From Ophioderma brevispina (Eukaryota; Echinodermata; Ophiuroidea; Amphilepidida; Ophiodermatidae), in assembly GCA_023653785.1 (NCBI GenBank), contig JAMKCH010084926.1:1-64000 (forward strand): a stretch of DNA of 64,000 nt, given 5' to 3'. The notes below the pieces were generated by a model, which saw only the letters and a list, made by a program, of their open reading frames with translations, searched no databases and was not told where the DNA came from. Shown here piece after piece: positions 25,101 to 37,100 of the stretch (the first letter of the stretch is position 1; every line of letters starts with the position of its first letter). The position numbers were made by a program, and so were the translations under genes.

Positions 25101-28100
25101 CTTATTGCCAATTCTTAAACACTTGCAATCAAAATCGCATAAACAGTTTGAAACATTTTAAAGACCGTGTTTTCGCAGTGAGATAGAAAAGTGTTTTAAT
25201 TCCTAAACAATCGTTTTTTATACAGTGCACATGTGAAGTGATGTGAATGCTTTAGAAATTGATTGTATTAAAACTGTACAAAGAAAAGCACAGGCAACAA
25301 ATTACGTTTTGTACTTGGCCCTTTTCCTTTCAAGTCACTTTCTATTGTTAGGCAGCGAAGCTACTTCTTGGATAGATTAAAATGCCGCTTCCCTATTCAA
25401 CCTAATGGATTAGGGTGAACCAAAACTTTTCCCCCCCCTCCTATATCAGCGCGAATCGCGTATACATAAAATGTTTTTTGTAACTTTATCACTTTGGGTG
25501 TAATACATTTGGTAGGCATTCTAAATATGCCAAAAATCCAATTAAAAAAGTCACTTGTCTTTCTTGGAAATGGCCTTGTGTCTCTTTAAATAACGCAAAA
25601 TATCAGTAGTTGGGTGGGGGGGAGATCAAAGTAGGACCAGACTGAACAGATTGCCAACAAATTACAAGAGCCAAAAAAGAGAAAGAAAAATGACCAAAGA
25701 AGTACTGAGTATATAAGAAAACGTGACTACACATGCTTAGTCAAGCTAGTCCCAGATCACTTTGGGCTAAGCTTAGTATTTATTAGTAATGGGCTTATTT
25801 ACCAAATTCAAAATAGATTTTGATAGAAAATTGATTTTGAAAAACTGCTGTTTAATTTCAGATCATCATGGATGAACTACTTAACAGTGGAGAAGACAAA
25901 GTCGAAGATACAGTACTTTTACACATAGCCGATGGTAAAGTATCGGCTTTACCATTGGTATCTCGTATCATCAAATCTGCATGAACGGATTTAGAGCACC
26001 ACATTCATATGAAACCAAGACAACCACTAATGTATGATGTTGCCTTTAACCAGCTCACAAAACACACGACAGATATGTTTTTCCAGAAACAAGTGGCTAT
26101 TTTTAAAGAGATAAATGAAAAATATTCAAACTTTTGCAGGAGTTGCATGTTGATGGTAAAAAGCAAGTAGTGTTGTCTACAAAGTCAGTCGACTACAAAG
26201 AAGAATTTCTAATCACTATGGTAACCGAATTCTATTCTTAACCAAAAAACTGGATGGGCTAGGATTATAGTGCATCAGATTGTAACTTTGGGAGATGTGA
26301 TGGCACAGTTCCATAAACTTAAGCAAGCCAGTGATGTCAATAGTGTCATGTTGAAGGAAGCAAGTTGCATGAGGGGAAGATGACAAAAGCAAAAAAATGC
26401 AAAACTAGCATACAGGATGTGCCATATCAATGATGGGGCATTGGACGCTTATTCCTGATTCATTCTTTAATTTCTGCGCAGTAGTCTAGATGATTCAGTT
26501 AAAGACACCTCAAGAACAAGGCAAACCGAGTGGAAGATAAAGGGAAAGTGAACAAAAAGCCAGCAATTTTTGCCAACATAAAAAACACTAAATACGCCAT
26601 CAATCTGTAGTATGGCATACTATTGTATGGACCCAACAAGAAGTAAATCACTCATTTGTTTCCAATCAACAACCTCACGGAGGAGTTAGCTATGATATGC
26701 TTAATAGACAATTTACATCTGCATGTGAAGATATTATGGAGCTGGAAGAAAATGTGTATTATATTCCTCAAAATAAGACCCATACACTAGACACTTCCAG
26801 TGTATGCAGTAGACAACTTGATTGGAAAAAAAATACACTTGAAGGAGGCTCTTTCCATGCAACAACATCTATGATCATTCAAAATTGCAGTGCGAGGCAA
26901 TCCTCCGTGAATGCACGTTACTAGTAAATGCATCGGACACAGGCCACCAGCTATCAAAACTGAAAGCCAAACTCTTTTCAGCAAACTACAGTGTCCCAAC
27001 AGGAAAGAATGGAAAGTCATTTCCACGGAACATATCCACTGTGTGGTTCTCAACAACTTGGCAGGACAATGTGCTTCCTTCGTGGCAGGATCCAGAATTA
27101 CAGGTGTGTGATACTTATATGGATTGCTGAGGCTGATAAACAGAAAAATTGCACGAGCCTAGAAAATATCGGGCGAGTCTTTGACTGGCCCGATATTTTA
27201 ATTGGCGAGGGCGATATTTTCTGTTATCAGCACAGCAACCAAAAGCCCATCCAATATTAGTATTAGCATGCAAGAAGCTCTGACTTGAACAAAAATAGTG
27301 TTTACAAAGGTGTTCAAATACTACTAAAAACAGCGTAGTATTTGCTTGTTGCATAACCATAATGCCCAAATCTTTGCTTATTGTGCAGTGTTGGGCGGTA
27401 CGCACTAACGCACTGGGGTATTGAACCAATATGCATAATTAATTCACGATTTGTTGAAATAGGTGTTCCCAACTTTAATGCTTCTTGTGCAACAATCTGT
27501 GCAAAGCGTACACAGCGTGTTGAAAGTCATTTATTATGACAAGTCCAGAATAAAACAAAAAAATAGCAACGGCGACACACTTTTGAAACTAATATAAAAT
27601 ATTCTATTCCACTAACTTCATCGTGTAAATTTAAAGGGTGCTATTTAGAGGGCATATAGCGGCACGATAAAACAAACAAATATGACGTTGTAGGCCTATA
27701 TGGCAAGATTAACACAATTTAGATTTTCCAGGAAAATTTTGTAAATTGGTGTCGCCAATGCTTAAATTCCTCTTAAAAAGAACAGAAGACATTTTACATG
27801 GGGTTCAATAGCTGTGCATCCAGGAAACAGTTTTGATATCTTCCATTAGTATCTGCCATCTCCCAATGATCCATCCACTCTCAGAGGGGTAATGGAAAAT
27901 TTGGTCAAGATAAACAGGATGCTTGGTCATGAGTGCACAATTATAGCTGGTGACCAGGCCACATATATATAATTTGCCTCAGCAATTTGAAAGAAGATCA
28001 GCATCTGACAAAGTTGTTATTTTGATTGGAGGATTCCATTTGGTGTTCAATTACATTCGTACAATTTGCAAAGATCATTCAGATGCCAGGAGGATTGAAA

Positions 28101-31100
28101 AGTTGCAGATAGATGCTGGTCGTTAGTGAAAAGAACCTTCAAGGTTTTGGAGAAAAATGCCAAATTAATACCAAAACCGCAGGCACATGCAATTAATGTT
28201 ACAAGTTGAAGCCATGCATGCCTTGATATGGAAGCATTTGAGGAGTGCCTACATGATCACCCTAATATCTGTTATACCGATTAACAGATTTTTTAAAATT
28301 TCAAAAATCGGTTCATTCCGATTCCGATTTTTTTGGGTATTTATTTGCAGTTATAATTGCCGTTTTCGACAACCAGAAGCTGCCAGAAAGTAGTAGATCG
28401 ATTTAGGTAATCCACTAAAACGCGAAAACTAAGGTAAGAACACATACATACTCTTGGTAACATTAAAATAATAAAATGATTGTTTGTTCGATTTATTTTC
28501 ACCGTTTGGGGATCAGTTGTGGAACAATTTTACTTCAAGTTTGGACTCTTGATATGAATTTAATCGGTATAGAAAATGCGTAAAAAAGAGGAATTATGCG
28601 ATTACCGATAAGATACCATAAGGTCATTTACGGCCAGATTTCAGAAATACATCATTATCGTTTATTCTCAATTTGAGTATGGCTACAAGAGACGGGAGCT
28701 ACACTCTCAACGGATAGAAGGTATTCGGAAGATGGTAGAACAATAATAGTGACAGGAATGTAATTCCAACAACCTTCATGACACAATCGGATGTAATCTT
28801 AAGTCAACTGGGTTAGTTCTGAAGATGAACTGTGTCTCCAGCACTTCATTTTGAAATGTGAATCAGATTGGATGGGTCATCTCTCAGAGGTGGCAAATAG
28901 TTACCTATTTGACTGCAGGGAGGCCACTAGAAGGTGGGCAAGAAGTCTGCTCTCAACTTGGCTAAGATGAAGGAAATTACCCAACAGTAGCTCCACTAGT
29001 ACACAAAGCTATGATGGAAGGTTGCCTTTGTTGAAAGGAGAAAGGATGGCTAGACAATAGTTGTATCTGCAAAGATACTGTTGAGCCAAAACATACAATT
29101 GTGATGCCAAAAGAAGGGAGTGGGCTAGATGGAAATTGCACTCACTGAGTCGGCAAGAAACAAAATGGGTTCTTACTAAACCAATTAACAGCAGCAATTT
29201 AGCACAGCTCAAAGAGATGTTGAATGTGACACCAGGTTGAGGTGGCAGCATTTAATTTCCAAAGTACATTCCACAATTGGCTTAAAGTGAAAAGGGTTGT
29301 AGAATTGCACCATTGGAATGATCAGAGATCCTAATTAACATCAGCACTGGGTGAATTCCAGATTGATATTGCTCTAATATGGCCTCTCTGAGCAATGTGT
29401 AGTGGCATCAGTATGGAAGCACTAAAAGCAGCCTTTGGAAAGATCCACAGCGTCCCAATAACACATCCACACACAAAATGTGAAAGTAAGAAGCCACCCT
29501 AGTACAAGGAAAGAGTGTAAAGAAAGTCACTGCTCTGCTACGAATGTGCAGATGTTTCCTGTGGTGGAAATGTGATGTTGTGAATGTAATTGGAGAGCAT
29601 GAATGCAGTGAAATTCCACGCCATCACTTTTCAATAATGAGGCATAAGTATGCACAATCCAGGAACAAAACAAAACCTAGTCAAAGCCCTACCTAAGAAA
29701 GGAAATCTGGACAGAAGTGGTTCCTCATATGGACAGACAAGGAGAAGGGTTGGAAACTGCTGTGATCCATTGGAAGGACGCAAGCATTTGTTGCGGAAGT
29801 GGTCTTTTCAAAAAGGACAGCTATATCAAGATATTGCAGCCCGGTACAAAAGCCAAACTATTTGCAGATATTCATAGTGGAAATTATGTACGTATCCACT
29901 TTGTTGTTGATTGCTATCAAGATCCTTGGAGCCATAACTTAACGGAACTCAGTGTAGGCAATTCTTGGGCCCCAAACACAGGCGCTTTGGGATAAAGATT
30001 GGCAATATGACATCACATCGGCAAAACTTGTGTTGGGCAGACAAGTTGATATTGGGTTGCAATTCTTGAAAACGGCACTCGAAGGCAAGACACTCTGCCT
30101 AGAAATCTAGAGCAAGCTCCCGTCAGAATTGCTATGTCTCGCTAGCTTTGGCAATGGTTCAAACTCACTGTGCTAAAACATGGAACCGCTGAAGCGAATT
30201 GGGCTAGAAAAGTGACCCAAAGTCCAGGTTAAGTGTTAAAGAAGGAGAAAGGCAACATAGAGATGTTAAATAAAATCAGACAACATATTGGGATGCCTTA
30301 TACAATATGACAAAATTAAAGTACACGAGAGGAAAATTGTGCCCGAAGAGCACGAACCTAGCCGTGGGAATAAAAATGACCTTTGACCCATACGAGCACA
30401 AATTTGTGAAGAGCCTGAAGCTGCTTCATATGCATGGTGTCCAAGTGACCATGGTAACCTTGCAAATGACAGCTATTAATTTTTGAAGATTTTTCACATA
30501 AGACCGGAAGTTCCCCATTTAATACCTTTGACCCCAATGCTGAGCAAACTTTGGTGAAGGGTCTCACGATTGCTTCATATGCATGAGTCACATGACCAAT
30601 GCTACCTTGCAAAGACAGATATGAATTTTTGAAGATTTTTCACATTCAGACCGAAAGTGTCCTTTAATGACCCCTTACTGAACCTTCGATCAAAATTCGT
30701 GTACAACACCACATAGGGGCCTTGGGTCAGCGGTTCTTTCTGAACAAGTCTTGTGATTATAGCAATTGATTTGTGGAACAAGAAGGAATTTATAGAATTT
30801 TGAGAATGCCCCTTTAATCGGCCCACATGACCTTGACCCCATCTGCGTACACACACTAGGGGTCTTGGGTCAGTTGTTCTTCTGAGAACATCTGGTGATC
30901 ATGGCACGTATTCTGTGGCAGAAGAAGGCTTTTATTGAGTTCCGAAAAATTTCAAAGAATGCCCCTTTAATTGGCTCACCGGGACCTGAACCCAAATCGT
31001 GTACACCCCTATAGGGACCTTGGGTCAGTTGTTATTCTGACCAATTTTCGTGGCAATCTGATCAACCGTTTGGAATAGTAGCATTTCGTCGGAAAGAAAG

Positions 31101-34100
31101 AAGAAAGAAGAAAGAAGAATCGCCGAATACAAGACTAGCCGTGCTACGCACACGGCTAGGTAAATATAACAGATTTAAGCTATTTCTTATTTTTCAAAAA
31201 CTGGTCCTGTGCGACTGTAGCGAGTTTTCCCAGATCACATCACAATGAGGTCAAGGATGGTTTTGCTGCACAGATACCAAGAAATTTCTTGCTGTTACGA
31301 AAATAAGGCAAACCTTAAAGCTATTATCAGTGTGGGTTCTATTGGGACCAATTTTTGGTATATCATAAATGGACACAAAATGACAAGGGATACCAAAATA
31401 TAGCTTACAACCTTTCTGGTCCACTGTTTGGTCACCATTTTAAATGTTACTGATTATGACACGGAGTACACACACTTGGTGATTTAATGGTTGTAGTGAT
31501 ATTTCCAGTACAAGGAGTATGATAAGGGAAGTATTCCAGCACATTACCTACACGGCCGAGAGGCAATAGAGCAAACAAAAAACGTGGTACCGGTCGGAAA
31601 CTGTTTTTCGGTGCATCTCGGCCGTCAACAACTATTTTTGGTCGCGCAAGGACTCTCATTGGCCCTCATTGCATCTGGGCGTCTTACCGGAAATTAGACG
31701 GCTATGTTTCCTTGTTCATTTGGGACCTTCTTTACGGAAAATGACGCGATGATGTTCCTCGTTGCATTTGGGGGGGCCATCCTTCTCTCCCCCTCCCCCA
31801 CCCCCCTTTACGAATGACGCGATGGTCCCTCGTTGCATTTGGGCCGTCCTTCACGGGAAATGATTCGATGCTTTTCACTGCGTTGCGGACGGTTTGCCCG
31901 CAGAAGGCCGCAATGCTTTTTCATCAGGCGGGTGACACTGTGTACAAATGCCCATCGACAATTTCGATTTCGATGGACCGTGATAGCGCCACCATTTGTT
32001 TCGATAAGGCTATTTTTTTGTAATTATGGCATAAACCGCATTCATGACGTAAACCGGAGCATGACGTAGTGTAATAGTGCCACGCACGACTATGATTTAG
32101 CGTAATAGCGCCACTCACGACTGGCGAACTATAGAGCTACAAATTTCATGCAGATCATGTGCAGTACGCATCCATTTTAATATTTATTTATTTATTCTTC
32201 TGGACGATGGGCATAGAAGATCCTGTGTTTATGCTTCGCCGCGATGTTTCTCGTTGCATCTGGGAGTCTTTCCAGAAAATGGCGCGATGGTTTTTCGTTT
32301 CATCTGGGCCATCTTCCGGGAAAATGACGCGATGTTTTTCTTGCATTTGGGCCGTCTTCCGGAAAATGACGCTATGTTTTTCGTTGCATCTGGGCCAGTA
32401 TTGATTTACGCACTTATTCCTGTGCCGGGCAAAACGGCCGAGATGCCATGAAACGCACAACATTTGGCTCTCGTTGCATCTGGGCCGTTAAAATGAAAAA
32501 TAGATTGCCTTTCGTTGCATTGGGCCGTCGGTCGGCAAAACCATGTACATAATGCTTGTCTATAGAATAATCACGTGTGAATAACTAAGCTCAAATCGAA
32601 GCCCTTCAATATAGCAAACACACTTTGTTTTAAAATTCGGACCGAAAATTTTGTTATAAGTCTCCTATGCATTGTTATACTGTACAAAAATGGTACTGCA
32701 TGAAAACGAAAAATAGCTTTTTTTTTTTTTCCCATCTCTAACTTGGAATTGAGCATTTTAGGTGAGTATTTTTAATTATAGTGGGAATATTTTAATTACT
32801 ACACAACAAATAATATTTTGAATCTCTTTAAGATACCTGTACTTGCCACGGGTTCACTTGTGACAAAGGACTCCCATTATTTTAGAAAACAGTGAAGTGG
32901 AACCGAAAATAGTAGCCAGTGAAATTTTAGTACTCCATGTTGGGGCCATACGTTGGCAAAACCCAAGCTATTTGCCCTTGATGTTACCAGAGATGGTCGG
33001 GTATTTGTTTTCGAAATAAACACTGCTAGCATGCAATGAATAAGAAAATCTTCACGGGAAACTTTAGGTCAGCCAGTTTAAGTTTTGGCGATTAAGATTG
33101 AAGGATAACAAGGCGAACTCGTATTACGCGATGCGTTAAAATATGTCCCCGCCGAATGTCGAGATCACAAATGAGTAAATGCAACTACAACACCCCACCC
33201 CCTCCCCAATTACCAAGCAAAACCCCACCCCCTCCCCAACAAACTGCAAAACCCCTCCCCAACACCCCGACCAACACCCACCACCTCCCCAAAGCCCACA
33301 ACTCCCCAACGCCGGCAATACCCCCACCCTTCCTAAACACCCCTCAACACCCAATCCCCGCAACCCCACCCCACACCACACAATACCCCGTAACACGCCT
33401 CTCCTTCCCCACACGACACTCCCCTCCCAACACCAGCAACCCATACCCCTCCCCAACACCTGCAACCCCCCCAAACACCTGCAAACCACCCTCCCAACAA
33501 CATGCAACCCCCTCCAACAACATGCAACCCACACCTCTCCCCAACACCCTGCAAAACAACCTCCCAACACCAGCAACACCCTGTAACACCCCACCCCCTC
33601 CCCAACATCCTCAACACCCAACCCCCTCCCAACCCCCTTACCAACACCTGCCAAACACCCACCCCTCCACCCACTCCGCAACAACCCAACCCCCTCTCCA
33701 ACACACCGCCAACATTCCCACCCCCTCCCCTATGGCATAGTAGTTCATGTAGCGAGGAATTTTGCATATCCCGACGTACTGTTTCAGAAGTACAGCAATA
33801 TGCATATTAATTACTCATTTGCATACATAATCGAATATATCACATACTTTAATATTGCAAATTCCCTATGGCATAGTAGCGAAGAGAATTTTGATATCCG
33901 ACGTACCGTTTCAGAGATAACAGCAATTATGCATATTTAATTAGCTCTGTGCATACCTACACCGCATATATCACTACTTTATATTATGCAAAAAAAGATG
34001 TGCCCATGCTATTCTTGCATCAGCGCCGGGAATTTTGAGATCCAAATGTACCGTTTGAAATATATAGCAATTACGCTGATTTTTGCATATTAATTAGCCT

Positions 34101-37100
34101 CATTTGCAGACTCAATTGCCCGAAATACGCCCAAAATCTAATCAGGTTGAGAACTCTTCAGCCCGCTTCCTTCACCAAGTACCATCATTATCGCTTACAG
34201 AACTCCGAAAACAAAGGCCTTGCGGAAAATTTTTCAAAATTATGGAAATGTGGACAACATGGGTTAACATTTTTATCACGACGACGAACGGACGCTGCTC
34301 AGTTCTAGTCCCCGTTCCGAACTCGTTCGGCGGGGACAACAATGCAATGTTGACAGCGGGCTTACATCTTATGTCTTATGATACCTCTTATTCAGACTGT
34401 TAGATTCCTAAAAGGGGGGGGGGCCCCATCTTACCCAAATAAATAATAAGGATTAAATTGGACACAAAAATGCTTTAAGTAAAAGCCAGTGGCTAGGCAT
34501 TAACTTCAAGTATACAAACCATGCATTTGCGTAAAGTTGGTTACCTGGACTGTGGTACCTGAGTTTCTCAAAGTGCTGCAGGAGTGTTCCTGTGTCCACG
34601 CTGGCAATGTTGGTCATGGAGAACCTTTTGAGGTCAGGAAATAATTTGAATGCTGCCCTCTGTGGATCAATACAGATATGATTATGTTAACATTTAAAGA
34701 AACATGAGGACATTTCCAGAACAAAGCGCCCCTTGTTTTGGAATGCTAACCAATGTATTATTAGATCAGTGAAGTGAATAAGCCAAATACGCTGTCTTTA
34801 TGTAATAAGATGATGATTTAGTATTTTCTCTTGTGCATGACAGAAATTCAAAGTGTGGTTTTCTATATGTTAAGTTAGTTAAACCAAAGTTTTAAATCCG
34901 GTTTTGTCCCTGCTAACAGCAGGATACACCTCACACTCAGCTATACTGCTGTGTGAGGATGATTACAAAAGCAGGCAAGTTCAAAACAAGGTTTGCGGTT
35001 TTCTTTTGTACTTGTTTGGCCATTAAACCTTCGAAACGTTCTCGTTCGGTGGTCTACAACCGATTATTAAGTGCAAATTGAGATAAATTTGTATCCTCAA
35101 AAGATCATCTCCTGTCAATTTAAAGCAGCAAGTTTTGGTAATTTTTTAATCAAAGGACCAATGCCTTAAGAATCTTATCCATGGGTTTGTGTTAACAGAG
35201 ACGACAAGCTAAATTAATCTTGGTTAATGTAAAGTGTGATGTTCACAGTGAAACTTTAAATACAAGATTCACAATTATTATTTATATCAGGCTTCCGAGT
35301 GGTACAAAGAAATCTTTGTATTGTACAGTTTTGGTAAAAGTGCCCGGATGCAATACAATATTCTTTTGAATATTGTATATTCTTTTGAATATTGTATCGC
35401 ATCCGGGCATTTTGGAATGACATCAATGAAGAAGTAGACTGGGGTGTTTGATCGAGTTGATCAAGACTCGCCAGTTGGACTACAACACTGTCAACAACGC
35501 AAGGTTTGATTTGAGTCATCCTGATATTTAAATAATAATAATAATATTGAATAGCTTTTTTTCGTATGATACAAGAACATATTGCACTTGCTAGAAAAAT
35601 ATTGTACTCGTCTTTGACTCGTACAATATTTTTCTAGCTCGTGCAATATGTTCTTGTATCATACTCAAAGCCATTCAATATCATATAATTATTACTTATA
35701 TCAGGCTTCCGAGTGGTACAGAGAAATCTTTGTATTGTACAGTTTTGGTACAAGTTCCTGGCTGCAATACAATATTCTTTTTAATATTGTATCGCATCCT
35801 GGCATTTTTAGCGAGAACGACATTGACACATCGTATGATTTAAACTGGTAGACTGCATGGGATGTACTCGCCAGTTGAACTACAACACTGTCAAAGCAAG
35901 ATTTGGTTTGAGTCAGCCTGATATTTAAATAATAAGAATAATATTGAATGGCTTTTTTTCGTATGATACAAGAATATATTGCACTCGCTAGAAAAATATT
36001 GTACTCGTCTTCGACTCGTACAATATTTTTCTAGCTTGTTCAATATATTCTTGTATCATACTCAAAGCCATTCAATATTATATAAATATTCACACATCCT
36101 TATTCAACAATATACCAGGAAATCTTCTTAATGAATCAAAGGTGTGTCCACCTAGAAATACCAAAAATACAGATACATACCAACAAAATATGAAGAGTTC
36201 ATTTGCAAAAAGTGATATCCTTTTTTCCCCCAAACATATTGGCAAAAAGATAACCAGCCAATTATAAAGGAAACAATGAGAACATAACCACTTCTGACAA
36301 TAATATTACAAATTTACATTAGAATATTGAAAGTAGGGTATAAATTTAAAGCTAGCATTATGCACAACATATGATGTATGTTGTTTAATAGGCATTAAAT
36401 TTTAAAGAAACTAATGAGGAAACAGGTGTTGCTTCTGACAATAACAAGAGATTAACTGGGTATTGAAAGTAGAGTCAATTTAAAGCGGCACTGGCACATT
36501 TTCACAAAATATGAAATTTCTTCAATTTGCTCTCAAATGATAGTCTAGGCCATTGGAAGAACAGAGATATATTTTACACATAAAAATAACATACCCCAAA
36601 ACAGATTGGGACATTGATATGAGGATAAAGACATCCACATAATTTGTAGGCCAACTTTTAAGTTTTCCATATAAAACCACAAAGGTTACAGACCGATCAA
36701 ACAGTGTGCAAGAGTGGGAAAACATGCATACGGTGTGCCGTGTTCTTGTGTTAAACGCCATTTTAGTCGTCTGCCGAATTTAGACGTCGCCGGCGACGTT
36801 AAATTATAAAATCGTTCTGTACCCATAAGGAAGCTGATTTGGTCTTAATCATTTTGGGTGAGGGCTTTTGTATATAAAGCTTACAACCATTGCAAAAATA
36901 TCGATTTTGAAAAATCTTGAGGGCGCACTGTTTTCAAAGTGCCAGGTCTCTTTAAAGGCCAGCTTCTACACACAATGTGTTAGTGGTCTTATCTCAACAT
37001 ACTCGGTATGTTGCTTAATAAGGGAAGCCAATGATAAAGGAAATTAATGAGAAGGACATGATTTCTAACAATAACTAAGAGTTTAAATTGGTATTGAAAG

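Larger units (their letters stand above)
35270..36085. repeat. Tandem duplication of a palindrome-containing unit
   Basis: Two units (about 35270-35687 and 35688-36085) share atcaggcttccgagtggtac, a small hairpin around gcaatacaatattc, actcgccagttg-actacaacactgtca, and a long palindrome at the end. Unit 1 has a 19-bp internal duplication (tattcttttgaatattgta) that unit 2 lacks. Confidence 0.85.

Noticed and set aside
33136..33810. Overlapping ORFs of 135 to 194 residues on both strands
   Set aside because: They lie in a C-rich minisatellite. Open frames on both strands are expected from the lack of G on one strand and the absence of TA-containing stops. The translations are Pro/Thr or Gly/Val repeats without a domain.
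35270..36085. CRISPR-like repeated structure
   Set aside because: There are only two long units with internal palindromes in an animal intron, and no regularly spaced short repeats with unique spacers.
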